Below, piece after piece: positions 48,554 through 59,300 of a stretch of DNA of 64,000 nucleotides; position 1 is the stretch's first letter, and each line of letters opens with the position of its first letter. The DNA comes from Lineus longissimus (taxonomy: Eukaryota > Nemertea > Pilidiophora > Heteronemertea > Lineidae), in the NCBI RefSeq assembly GCF_910592395.1, contig NC_088323.1, positions 12,945,501-13,009,500 on the forward strand, written 5' to 3'. Under the pieces are notes generated by a model that was not told where the DNA came from, made no database searches, and saw nothing but the letters and a program-made list of their open reading frames with translations. The position numbers and the translations under genes were made by a program.

Positions 48554-48650
48554 TGGATTTTTAAAAAACATTTGACTCTCAAGATTAGTTCTAGTTTCAT
48601 AAGCTTCTCTGTACACCAATGGCATACTTTCCTCTCCTTCTACTTCTCCT

Positions 48651-49311
48651 TCAAATATATTTATTTAACAAGTTAAACAACCAAACTACCAACCACTGTG
48701 TACAATAGGAATTTAATTGTATCATGTGTGTCATCTGGTTTATCAGTAATAGGGTTACCTTTAACAATAGTCTTGGTAGTAACCGGAGTCTTACCAGGAA
48801 CAGTACTGTGGTCAGCATGACTGTGATCAACACTACTAACCGTTTTCTTCATAATTGCATCATTAGTCTTCACTCTTATTTTCTTAAACTCACTCAATAA
48901 CTGTCCTAGTTTATTACGATTTATGTTATTGTTAACTTCGTTGAAAATTGCTTCACCTTTTGCTGGTATCTCTAGGTTTTTCATGATTTTACATATTTGA
49001 TAATATGCATGAAATCTGTCAAATGATTTGATCATTGGATCACTGTGGTTAAAACGGTCTTTAATTGAAATCCCACAACCAGTTGTTGCAGACCATACAG
49101 CCGGATTTAATTGATTCTGGTCAATAATAAATAATAATGGGTTATTCATCAATCTTAAACAGTCCTTTCTATTTTTCAATCTTAATAACCCAGGAGTTAT
49201 ATTAAATTCTTTTAGAGTGAAAAAACTATCAGGGGTAACATAAACATCAAAAATAAAAACGTCACATATAAACATATCCTTATGTTGTGTTGTTAGTGGG
49301 TAATAAATCAT
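48651..49311 (-). CDS. Polinton 212-residue protein with C-terminal membrane segment
   Basis: The longest intact frame of the element. The N-terminus reads MIYYPLTTQHKDMFICDVFI, with LQNPAVWSATTGCGIS-like text (NQLNPAVWSATTGCGIS) and ERF/DRFHAYYQICKIMKNL. The C-terminus is HDTIKFLLYTVVGSLVV, and the hydrophobic run continues as WLFNLLNKYI in the adjacent frame. I recall similar proteins in invertebrate Polintons without a firm function; a membrane-anchored virion protein is plausible. Confidence 0.55.
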
Positions 49312-49428
49312 TTATCTTGTGTTAATTTTACTATCAGTAACATAAGCTTTACCAAATGTACATAACAAGAATCGATACTGTGTTAGTAACGTAACCCATT
49401 GTTGCCGAGAATGCTGTTTACAGGGTGT

Positions 49429-49553
49429 TGTAGAAGGGTAATTGTGGTGTTTTGACAAGTTGAAATATGTGTGATTTGTGCAAGAAAACGAAGTTTTCTT
49501 AGGCTATTACGCAGATATTATTCGTATCAATTGTACATCCATTACCCTTCTAC
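49429..49553. repeat. Short inverted repeat GTAGAAGGGTAAT flanking 100 bp
   Basis: GTAGAAGGGTAAT at 49429-49441 and ATTACCCTTCTAC at about 49540-49552. It could be a small MITE or the eroded right border region of the Polinton; no matching sequence was found near 37836. Confidence 0.45.
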
Positions 49554-49567
49554 TACCACACTTTCAC

Positions 49568-50650
49568 ACTAAGGCAGATCCTGGAGCAATGCACTGAGTG
49601 GAACAGCCCAATATACACCATCTTCGTAGATTTCAGCAAAGCCTTTGACAGCCTGCACAGAGAATCGCTCTGGAAGATACTGCTGCACCATGGGATCACG
49701 ACGAAGATGGTCAATGTCATCAAGCTTCTCTACCAGGAGATGCAGTGCCAAGTCATCTGTGATGGTAAACTCTCAGACAGCTTCGAAGTCAAGACAGGGG
49801 TGAAGCAATGATGCATCTTTTCTCCCCTCCTTTTTACCCTAGCTGTTAACTGGCTGATGACAGAGACAACCTAGAACTGCAGAAGGGGCATTCGCTGGAC
49901 ACTCACTTCTGTCTTAGAAGACCTGGATTATGCAGATGATATAGACCTCCTGTCGTCCCGACACAAAGATATGCAAGACAAGACCAGCAAGATGGTAGAT
50001 ACAGGTGGTTAAATTGGACTTGCAGTCACAATCCCCAAAATAAGATGATGCGGAAGAACCATACCAACCAAAATCTCATCACGATCAACAACGAGCAGGT
50101 GGAAGAAGTCAACTCAGCAGTGTACCACGGGAGCACCATGACCCCAGAAGGAGACTCCGAAAAGGATGTGGAGGCAAGAATCATCAAAGCAAACCAAGCC
50201 TTTCTGGTGGAGCAAGAAGATCAGCACCACGACAAAACTCATGATTTACAAGAGTAACGTACTCAGTGTTCTCCTGTATGGCGCCGAATGCTGGAAGGTG
50301 ATGAGCAATCTCACACACAATCTTGAGACTTTTCGAAACAAATGCCTACGTAACATTTTGAACATCTACTGGCCTAAACACCATCAGCAATCAAGAACTG
50401 CTTCAGAGAACCAGCTGCGTACCAATGACCACTGTGGTAAGAAGGAAGCGCTGGATGTGGATTGAACATATCTGCCGTATGCCACCAAACAGCCATACAA
50501 GGATTACCCTACGTTGGACATCTGACGGCAAGCGGAAGGCAACTGGAATTACATGGGACAACATCACCACATTGGCCGAGGATAGGGGGAGATGGCGGGC
50601 TCGAGTGGATGCCTTATTCGCCAATGTGGCTCAGAAGTCAAGAGGATAAA
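49568..50650 (+). pseudogene. Non-LTR retrotransposon reverse transcriptase fragment
   Basis: Plus-strand pieces read YTIFVDFSKAFDSLHRESLW (RT motif), a stop, LDYADDIDLLSS (YADD catalytic motif), then VYHGSTMTPEGDSEKDVEAR, LMIYKSNVLSVLLYGAECWK and ITWDNITTLAEDRGRWRARV. Stops and frameshifts occur at several points (49808, 49872, 50009, 50256). 5'-truncated, dead. The clade is uncertain. Confidence 0.85.
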
Positions 50651-50654
50651 GTAA

Positions 50655-51050
50655 GCAAGTATGGACTCTAAGATCTCTTGTGGTATTTTGTTCCAGACTG
50701 GTACTGATCTAGGAATGCAGGAATTCTTGAAGGTGTTCGTATTCGCACGTAATTTTTGGTTATATTCCGCGTGGTTGGTTGCTCGTGTTTTGTAGTTGAT
50801 ATATTCAATTAATCGATTCAGTTCGCCGGCACAGCCACCATCTCCTTGCTGATCTTGAATAGAAGAGTCAGGCGCTGCTCTTCCCTCCTTGATTGAAGGG
50901 TCCCCCATCCTAGGTCATTTGTAAGTTTCGACACACTTTCTCTTCTTTGTTAGCGGTTAGTTACAAACATTGCCGCTCCTCTTTGAACCATCTCTACTGA
51001 TAAGTAACCCACAGGTGCCAGGGAGAATATGGATTCTTTGAGATGGTTTG
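50655..51050 (-). pseudogene. Second non-LTR 3' fragment, opposite strand
   Basis: The minus strand shows VQRGAAMFVTNR, MGDPSIKEGRAAPDSS and NTFKNSCIPRSVPVWNKIPQ, the end of an RT polyprotein of another LINE. It abuts the plus-strand fragment tail to tail. Confidence 0.65.
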
Positions 51051-51084
51051 TTAGAATTCAAAAAAATCTTCGACTTACCTTATG

Positions 51085-52125
51085 GATACTCCAGCATCGA
51101 TGTAATAGATGCTTTCAGTGTTAACAAAAATAACGAAGGGAACTCTAATATCTAATAGATGCTTAAATGCTTGTAGTGTAAACAGAGAAAACGTTAGCAT
51201 CTAATATATGCATTCGGTTTAGAAGGTTAAGAAAGACAATAAAGGCACTCTAGCATCTAATAGATGCTCTCGGTGTAAAGACGAAAAATAAAGGGAATTT
51301 TAGTTGCTAATAGATGCCTTTGGTGTAAAGGAAATAACAAAGGAAACTATAGCCTCTAATAGATGCTTCCGGGGTAAAGAAAAATTAAGGAAACTCTAGC
51401 ATCTAATAGATGCTTTTGGTTTAAAGAAAATAACAAAGGGAATTCTAGCATCTAATAGATGCTTTCGGTGTAAAGACAAATAACAAAGGAGACTCTAGCA
51501 TCTAATAGATGCTTTTGGTGTAAAGACAAATAACAAAGGAGACTCTAGCATCTAATAGATGCTTTTGGTGTAAAGAGAAATGATAAAAGGAAACTCTAGC
51601 ATCTAATAGATGCTTTTGGTGTAAAGAAAATAACAAAGGGAATTCTAGCATCTAATAAATGCTTTCGGTGTAAAGACAAATAACAAAGGGAATTCTAGCA
51701 TCTAATAGATGCTTTTGGTGTAAAGAAAATAACAAAGGGAATTCTAGCATCTAATAGATGCTTTTGGTGTAAAGAAAATAACAAAGGGAATTCTAGCATC
51801 TAATAAATGCTTTCGGTGTAAAGACAAATAACAAAGGGAATTCTAGCATCTAATAGATGCTTTTGGTGTAAAGAAAATAACAAAGGGAATTCTAGCGTCT
51901 AATAGATGCTTTTGGTGTAAAGAAAATAACAAAGGGAATTCTAGCATCTAATAGATGCTTTTGGTGTAAAGAAAATAACAAAGGGAATTCTAGCATCTAA
52001 TAGATGCTTTCGGTGTAAAGACAAATAACAAAGGAATCTCTAGCATCTAATAGATGCTTTCGTGTAAAAAGAAATGATAAAAGGAACTCTAGCTTCTAAC
52101 TCTAGCATATAATAGATGCTTTCCC
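51085..52125. repeat. 49-bp satellite array, ~21 copies
   Basis: Unit TAACAAAGGGAATTCTAGCA, TCTAATAGATGC, TTTTGGTGTAAAGAAAA. Each unit has the palindromic core AGCATCTAATAGATGCT. The left and right edges are degenerate (from 51085; last copies near 52110) while the centre is very uniform, as expected from unequal exchange. Confidence 0.93.
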
Positions 52126-52731
52126 TGACAAACCTCAAAGAGTGCATATACTTTTGTTTGTGGAAAAGTACCAGAAGATTTTTCAAACAACTATAAGCAA
52201 CGTAATACGGTGTTGGGCAACAAATAACCAAGCGCACTTTCATGTGCTAAAAGAAAATTGCCTTACTATTATTATTGCAATGTGTTGTGTTACCGAGCCA
52301 AAAATAACTTGCAGGATCTAGCTTTAAATAGTCTAAATCTAATATGGATTTTGACCGTAAAAATAACCGTTTGATATCATTTGATATGATGCTGTATATG
52401 GAGGAGACATTATTTCTGATTATCTTGATTCATAATAATGGTGCGTTATTTCAATGTGCCTGTTCGATCAGTTTGTTGTTGGTTCCAGACACACTCTCGC
52501 ACCAGGTCGTGACTAAGGACCAATCCACTCGCCCGATTTCATACCAATAGAAGAGCCACTGTCTAATCGTTGTTATTGTCGGCTGAGATAAACCCGTAGA
52601 CTGCTCCTGCAAAGGTCTTTGAAAAAAATCAACACGTCCCCACTTGTTGTCGTATGAACACAGCCTCGCAGTAAGTAATATAAAGACAAATATTAAGGTA
52701 AAAAGATTTATTTTTCGTACGAAGAATATAA
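52126..52731. other. Intergenic, nothing recognised
   Basis: AT-rich stretch between the satellite and a palindromic element. Short open frames only. Confidence 0.4.
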
Positions 52732-53067
52732 TGGATCCACTCACCAATTAGATCCCAAGCCCGACAATACCCAATTTCTACTACTGTCTCGATGGGTAGA
52801 GCCTAAACAACCGGGAATTAAGCAAAGGAGGTGGGATATCTTGTCTTCGTTTCTTTCATTATTGGTCTTTTATTGTTATATGAAAAGTTCCGCTGTAGAG
52901 TCATGACTATTCATGACGATTACGTTGTTAACCCTTGAATAGATATCCCACACCTTTTATTGCTGCGAAAGGCCTACTATTGTGTTCGACTGTTTAGACA
53001 CTACCAATCGAGGCGGTGGTACAAATCGGGTATTGTCGGGCTTGGGATCTTATTGGTGAGTGGATCC
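52732..53067. mobile_element. Palindromic MITE, ~77-bp arms
   Basis: TGGATCCACTCACCAATTAG and AAGCCCGACAATACCC at the left mirror GGGTATTGTCGGGCTT and CTTATTGGTGAGTGGATCCA at the right. An inner pair (GAGGTGGGATATCT/AGATATCCCACACC) makes most of the 336 bp self-complementary. It ends 485 bp before the receptor start codon. Confidence 0.82.
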
Positions 53068-53552
53068 AGTATATAAATCAAGAAAAACAATACCTGACTG
53101 TTTGTATAAACCATTGTAAGGTTTTTATCATGTGCACTCCTTCAGTATAGATCTTTGAAAAATAAGTTATATTTAAGTTTGTCTCGTCAAACATTTTTTT
53201 ATCTTATTATCCATTATCTTATTTTCTTTATTCTCAAAACATAATCCGTCGGTATACAATAGGACTGGACACATTTACCAGGTGGACGTTTTCTCATTCT
53301 ACACCGGATCTCCAGCAATACTCTATTAAAGGCCCATTTCAGTAAGAAAAATTGTAAATAAGTCTGAGACGTGACAATGAACAAACATTTTAAGACTTTC
53401 TTTCTCGTCGTCTGCCAGATCAACCAGCAATTCGCCACACCAAATGCTACAAGATTGTTTAGAATTTCCTTTAAATTTTTTATTCGGCTTGACTACTTCT
53501 GAGTCATAAAAAGTGGTCGTTTTATTCTGTACCATCGGTCGACAAGTGAGTA

Positions 53553-54530
53553 ATGGCCGGCATTGAATACACGTGGACGGAGTACAGCCAGAGTGTTGCA
53601 TCAGGGGGTGGTCTTGACATCCTCATATATGCTATTGGCTTCTTCAGCGGTTACGTCATGCCAGCGATCCTCACACTCGGCATATTAGGAAATATCGGAT
53701 CATTCATCATCTTTTTCCGGGCGAGGAAAAGGGCTGACGCGTGTGTTCAGTATCTCAGCTGCCTGGCACTCTCCGACACCGGGGTAATACTGTCAAGAGG
53801 TGTGGTCGAATGGTTTAACCGAGGACTGGGACACCTCACAGATGGAGGAATTTCAATTAATCTGTTTATTTACAGCTCCCTATCATGCAAGTTAGTTTCA
53901 TTTTCCCAACACTTATTTATGTGTGTCTCCGCTTGGATAATTGTCTCGTTTTCTGTGGAGAGGACCTACGTCGTACTGTTCCCACTCAAAAGGAGGAACG
54001 TCACTTCAAGAAAAAGAAACATCGTCATCAAGTGTGTTTGCTTAGTTGTTTTGATACTTTCTCTGCATCAGTTGGTCCTCAACGATGTCAGGAGAATCAA
54101 CCGGAGGTTCTCTACGTGTTATTACCAATCCATCGGACCCCGGGCAGCTGGAATCCTTTACCAGTTTGATGTATCTCTCTACATATACACACCATGCGTC
54201 ATCATATTCGCTGCTAATATTCTAATAATTTTAACAATATTCAAATCTAAAGACCAGGACATCGGTCGTGTTGGTGAAGTTAAGCACAGTGAGGGTAGGG
54301 TTCTTCTTTCGCTGTTGCTGGTCTCAACTCTCTACGTTATTCTTCTTTTGCCATATTCCGCAGTAGCCTTATTGATGTTTAATACGAGTTCGAGGGCCAA
54401 ACTTCTTACCAACTTAGCCAGACTTTTTACGCAAGTTGGCATGTTGAATTACTGCATTAATTTCATACTCTATGGTTGTACGCTGCCTTTTTATCGTGCA
54501 AAAGCACTGAAAATGCTTAGCTGTAAGTAA
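53553..54530 (+). CDS. Rhodopsin-family (class A) 7TM receptor, likely peptide receptor
   Basis: A 325-residue G-protein-coupled receptor at the cell surface, uninterrupted in genomic DNA. TM1 (VMPAILTLGILGNIGSFIIF) has the GN motif and TM2 has LSCLALSDTG (family LxxxD). The TM3 Cys in SLSCKLVSF pairs with ECL2 Cys (STCYYQS). TM3 ends in SFSVERTYVVLFPLKRR, where VERTY stands for the usual D/E-R-Y. TM6 has VILLLPYSAVALL, keeping the Pro but lacking CWxP. TM7 is NYCINFILYGCTLPFYR, an NFILY version of NPxxY. The C-tail is very short. This pattern fits the large, fast-evolving invertebrate neuropeptide-like receptors (FMRFamide-receptor-like); the ligand cannot be named. ATG is in TAATGG context. 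Confidence 0.9.
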   Translation: MAGIEYTWTEYSQSVASGGGLDILIYAIGFFSGYVMPAILTLGILGNIGSFIIFFRARKRADACVQYLSCLALSDTGVILSRGVVEWFNRGLGHLTDGGISINLFIYSSLSCKLVSFSQHLFMCVSAWIIVSFSVERTYVVLFPLKRRNVTSRKRNIVIKCVCLVVLILSLHQLVLNDVRRINRRFSTCYYQSIGPRAAGILYQFDVSLYIYTPCVIIFAANILIILTIFKSKDQDIGRVGEVKHSEGRVLLSLLLVSTLYVILLLPYSAVALLMFNTSSRAKLLTNLARLFTQVGMLNYCINFILYGCTLPFYRAKALKMLSCK

Positions 54531-55028
54531 TTCAACTGAAGCAATTGGTCACAAAGTCAAAGTCAGGCAGTTTAGTGACCATGAGGCCTATTTGCTTATT
54601 TGGAACAGATAGATATTTGTATGCTTACCCATACTACCCATTGTGTGCGTATAATTGTTTGCACAGATAGCAGAATATACAATGTTAGCCTGCGACGCAT
54701 CTGCAGTATTATTGTAGACTCACTGATATAAGACCGTTTTCGAATATGCAAGCCAAGTCCCCATAGATATAATACCTTTTGTCGTTCGATGCCATTTAAC
54801 ATTGTTCAATTGAGATAGCCAAAAGCATAAATAGGGGGGGGGGGGGGGGGGACACAAAGCTATCTAACATTTCTGATGTTCATGACATCATGTCCTGCAT
54901 GCCCTTGGCGTTTTTGTTTTTTGTGTCGATTTCTTTAAACTGGAAGGACAGGGAAATCAGGTATGAAGGGGCCTTGGCCTTTTCAATTCTTATTGTGCTT
55001 GGGGCGGCCATGCCCCGAGATAATGAAC
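54531..55028. other. 3' flank of receptor with G-homopolymer
   Basis: No gene seen. Contains a run of about 18 G at 54833-54851. Any 3' UTR of the receptor would lie here. Confidence 0.4.
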
Positions 55029-55030
55029 CG

Positions 55031-55197
55031 GTGTGCAAGGGATAGTAGTCCTAGGGCTGATAGTCCGTGTAACAATAGCCCGCATTGCTAAATGTTTTGG
55101 TTAGGGTTAGCGGTACAATAGATCATGCTGCTTAATTGGTCAAATACAATGCTACCGGACTATGACTCCAGGGGGACTATATCCGCTGTCACACCGG
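55031..55197. mobile_element. MITE, copy 1 of an identical pair
   Basis: About 158 bases from GGGATAGTAGTCCTAGGGCT to GACTATATCCGCTGTCACAC-CGG are identical to 61372-61528. The ends CCGGTGTG and CACACCGG are inverted, with TAGTCCG/CGGACTA further in. Non-coding. Confidence 0.85.
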
Positions 55198-55373
55198 TGT
55201 TGGAACGGTGAGTCAAGAGTATATCATAAGCTTGTAGCCGGGTATGGGTGCAGTTTTTCAAAGGATGCACACAATGATCATTCAGTCTAGTAATCGTATA
55301 CAGAACCCTCCGGTAACACAGCATTTGGTAAGCTACGGACGCAGATCTTTGCGAATTTTCTAAAAATATCATC

Positions 55374-55452
55374 CTGAGGAAATCAGAGGTTAATGTTCGC
55401 TTTGTGTGCAGGGCCGGAGAAGCAAACATTAACCTCTGATTGCCTCAGGATG
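55374..55452. repeat. Hairpin-forming inverted repeat
   Basis: CATCCTGAGGAAATCAGAGG then TTAATGTTCGCTT, and its near-complete inverse AGCAAACATTAACCTCTGAT then TGCCTCAGGATG, separated by about 18 bases. One mismatch is visible in each arm. Confidence 0.85.
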
Positions 55453-55459
55453 AAAAATA

Positions 55460-58420
55460 TAGATGATCGGATTAACGGAGAACCACAGATTTTAAGAGTC
55501 TCATAGTAAAAAGCTCCACGTTGGGCCTTTATACAGTGCAGAGTAACTACTACCAAGGATTCATAAAGACTAAGAATTTGGAACTTCAGAAATAAAAAAG
55601 GCAAGTTTTTTTCAAGAAGTTGTGTAAAAGTTTCCTGAACTCAGATACTAAATGTTATTTTTTCATTGTAAAGATATTACGAAGAGGAACAAAATGATAC
55701 TTTAAGATAAAAGGAAATACAGAGCATTTAGTCTAAGAAACAAAATGGATTATTTAATTTCCCGTGCTATGGCGTGATGGTGGGCATTCTTTGTCTTAGA
55801 GGGGATTTAGAACCTTGTTGAAATACCATTTCCTTATTAGCCTAATAATCGCTTCTAAACGAGTTACACTATTTGAGTCATGCATTTTGTGACAAAAATC
55901 AAGCAACAACCAGTCAATAATAGTGATAGCCATTGAATAGAAGACGAATTATCTTGCAAAACCCCCTATTGTCTACATTTGGAACCTAGCGCTAGTTAAG
56001 ATGCTGTAGTATTGGTTCCAAATTCTTAGTCCTTATTTATTCTTGCTACAGCCTAGTGCGAATCCTGAATGAGAGGAAGCTGCACGTTTGATAGTGGTGA
56101 AACTATCTGGGAATTTCAGTTTGTATGTTTGCGACTTCAGAAATTATGCCAGCTGATTTTCCCATGATAGCGGTTCTCAGCTATCTTCTGCATTGTCATT
56201 ATGGAAGGTTACCATGCTGTAGATTTCAGATAAAGACAACCAGCTTGCCAAGTTTGTTCATTATTTCACCATCCCGTCTATGTCACACCAGAGTCTATCA
56301 GATAAAATTGTTTTGAAAGACTCTGGTCACACTGATGTTTTCTGAGTTCCAAGCGTATCCTATTTACCACTTTTTTCTTTTAACGTATCGACATAAGAGT
56401 CACAACTCGATACATTCTTGCTTGTGGCCCTGCGAAAATATAAAAATATAAATCTAAGTTAGCGTTTATCCTGAACCGTCTAAAAAATCAGGGCTGTTGT
56501 CAACATCAAAGGAAGTATACACGTCACCATGGCTACGATCGTCATGTTTATAATTACTACTACAATGGACGTAGACGTGTAATAGTTTGTAATCTACCTC
56601 CTCCGTCAGTTTAGATCGAGATTGATACAGAGTATGTCTTAAAATCTATAAGTGGTGTGTGGCCTGCACAGTCGACAGTCGTTGTTACGTCAAATCGTGA
56701 CAACTGCGATACCGTGGCGAATTGTACTGCTTTCGGCCCATAAAAACTCATTTTATGATTGCTGCATCATTTTTTTAGTCGAAAATAGTGAATGTACTCA
56801 TCAAAATGACACATAAATTTACCAGAAAGTATTCCCAATATAATTTTTTAGGCAGTGAATTGGCATGATCACTTTTTTAAACGATGTTCCCAATCAAGTG
56901 TAAATATCTATTGTTCTGACATTTTAGAAACACATATTGTGTAGATCTAAAAAGATTCATTCGCTTGGTGTTTTAGATTGATAAAATGTCTTTTATCACA
57001 AGCAGACGTATTTACCTTGTAAATATTTCGTCCTTACACTAAGGACTTCTATCGACTGACAGAGGTTGCACATATTGTGTGGTCTGGATGATTTTTAATG
57101 TGGTTCTGTATCGAAGATTTTCGGATCATGATTTTGTCAACTCCAGAAAACTGATTGACACATTCATATATATCTGGTCTTATTTTCTATTTATTGGTTT
57201 GACTTCTGAGGTTCTTGATCAGACCACGTGGCTCATCAAGAAAACGATGACGCCTGAGTTTGGAAATGGTCTTACTTTGGACGAGGCACTCTCTGGCGAT
57301 TGGCGAAAACGGAACGAAGTTTAGAGATCGCGTTGTGGCATTGCGATGGATAACGTGTTATATGACGGTTGACATTTATCAACACAACATATCAGAAACC
57401 AAACCCTCCTGTAAAATTGTTATACTTGACACTCATACTTGATAGTTGTTTGCCCTGTATCTGTGAGGCTCGTGATGAGCATAAGGTAAGCGCCTATTAG
57501 CGTTTAACCGGTTGCTTTATTGGCTACACACCACCAATAGATTTTAAGCTATTTTCCTTTATACATCAACTGCCATTACTATTTCAAAATGTCTCACTCG
57601 AACCTAATATTTGCAGGGCAGAAAGACCTCACGCAGGGCATAAAATAAATCCATCGAATTTTTGACAGGTCATGACCATGATCATTTCAGGGTTTGGGGG
57701 GGGTCTGAAGTTTTTGGGGTCGTTTTTGTTTTAATTTCACGCATCCAACACGTTTCACAGCACAGCGAGTTAATTGGATCTCCAAATCCAGGCTGGTGAA
57801 CATATGAGGCTCAAAGTTCATCAGAATGTTCGCCAGAAACAATTTAGAGAGAAACTACATTCTGATTGCACAGATAGCACCCCTACTGGACAGTGAGACC
57901 ACGCATTGATTTCTTAAAGTACTACCTTCCTCGCGATCTACGCTGATTGGTCAATTAGTGATGCGGAGCCTTTTATGTCCCTAGAGTGATGAGGAGAAAT
58001 ACGTAAGTAAAAAAGTTGCACAGGAGGAAAATCATTACGTCTGTTATAAAAAATTGCTGATAAAACCAGCGCCTAGTGATCTATACTAACATTTTACGTG
58101 ATCAGCAGAACTTAATATTGATTTAAAAAAAATTTCAATGCTCATATTGAATTCGAAATTAATGAATACCAAAGTGAACAATTATTATGAGCTATAGTGA
58201 TATTTATGTTGAGCATGCCGCTTTCAATTCATTACCTTATAATCAATCACGTCAATATCGCCAGGCTGATCAGTTATGAGTTCCTGTCAAATTCTATGCA
58301 TTCAAATAGTGCCAAAATCATGCTTGGGACTGATTTCAATTTATAAAGAGGAATATCATGACTTTTAAAAACGTCACCTAATGTGAATTCTGGAACTATT
58401 TTCGGGTCTGCGGGCGTCGA
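55460..58420. other. Long gene-free stretch
   Basis: Three kilobases of AT-rich sequence. No open frame shows a domain, and I see no tRNA-like box or clear inverted pair. Hidden small exons cannot be excluded. Confidence 0.4.
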
Positions 58421-59300
58421 ACTATGGTAGGTACTTCAAGCAAAGATACATCACATATGCTACGGGTTATTTAGTTGACCTTATTTTCACGGTCACAGAG
58501 GTCAAATGGTGTAATAATAATAATAATAATAACAATAAAATAATTTATATAGCGCCGCTTTAAATTAAATTGTCAGCGGCGCTTCACAATACATACATAG
58601 ATATAAAACAATTTAACCATAAAACACATTGAATATAAAGCACTATCTAGTGGAAATATAAGTATGTTAAAAAGGTGCGTCTTTAAACATTTTTTAAAAG
58701 TTGCCATTGTTTTGAACAATCTAATTTTTTCTGGCAATTTGTTCCAGAGCTGTGGGGCGCTGACACTGTACGCCCTATCTCCGGCTGTCTTCTTCTTGGA
58801 CTTCCATTGAGTAAGTTTCGGTGCCGCTCCTGCCCTGGTTATAGGGTCGAAAGAGGCGGCAGCTCGATTGTAACTATGGCACGTTTCTTAACCGCTAAAG
58901 CTATGAACTAGAAAATAGGTACACGTGACTCCCTATGTTATGTAACCTCTGACACCGAATTTCGGTTCGATCTGATTCTTGCCTTGGCCACCAGGGGGCC
59001 AGAAGTGGAAACCAAAAAAGTGTGATAACTCTTTGAGTGACTCGTTTTCGATAAACTTTTTATGGTAGGTTCTCCTAGCAAGGATACATCACATATCATA
59101 CGGGTTTTTGATATGATCATTTAACCACCATACAATAGATATACATGTATATATATGTCACACAGGTTTTTAATTTCACCTGCTTTTCACGGTCACAGAG
59201 GTCATATAGCGTAAATTGGCCGTCAGGTTGTAACTATGGCAAGTTTCTCAACCGCAATGACTGGGTCTATTCGTCACAAATTGAGTACACATGTACGTTA
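58420..59300 (-). repeat. (GAC)n-repeat family, reverse copy, interrupted by a LINE tail
   Basis: Blocks TTCACGGTCACAGAGGTCAAA, GTAACTATGGCACGTTTCTTAA and GGCCACCAGGGGGCCA recur with ~370-bp or ~300-bp spacing, as in 1-1005 read in reverse. The first unit is split by the LINE fragment at 58513-58870. Confidence 0.7.
58513..58870 (-). pseudogene. Non-LTR retrotransposon 3' fragment
   Basis: The minus strand reads KKKTAGDRAYSVSAPQLWNK, LPEKIRLFKTMATFKKCLKT and HLFNILIF. The 3' end forms an AGCGCCGC/GCGGCGCT hairpin followed by a (TTA)n tail at 58515-58545. Inserted in the 300-bp repeat. Confidence 0.7.

Larger units (their letters stand above)
37836..49312 (-). mobile_element. Decayed Polinton/Maverick (adintovirus-like) element
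   Basis: The cluster includes a family-B DNA polymerase with an embedded Cys/His nuclease-like motif, a retrovirus-type integrase with chromodomain, an FtsK/HerA-type packaging ATPase and several capsid-like and membrane proteins. This set is known from Polintons and adintoviruses of animals. Only the ATPase is on the plus strand. Every large gene is broken by frameshifts, stops or later insertions (a SINE at 47688-48084, a LINE tail at 46518-46745). No terminal inverted repeats were found; the polymerase end is cut near 37836, so the element is probably truncated. Edges are approximate. Confidence 0.88.

Noticed and set aside
37836-49312. A free DNA virus contamination or active provirus
   Set aside because: The genes are broken by many frameshifts and stops, and host SINE and LINE copies are inserted in them, which shows an old integrated and inactive element.
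51085-52125. Looks like a CRISPR array (regular repeats with a palindromic core)
   Set aside because: The whole 49-bp unit repeats with no unique spacers, and the context is an animal genome. It is a satellite.
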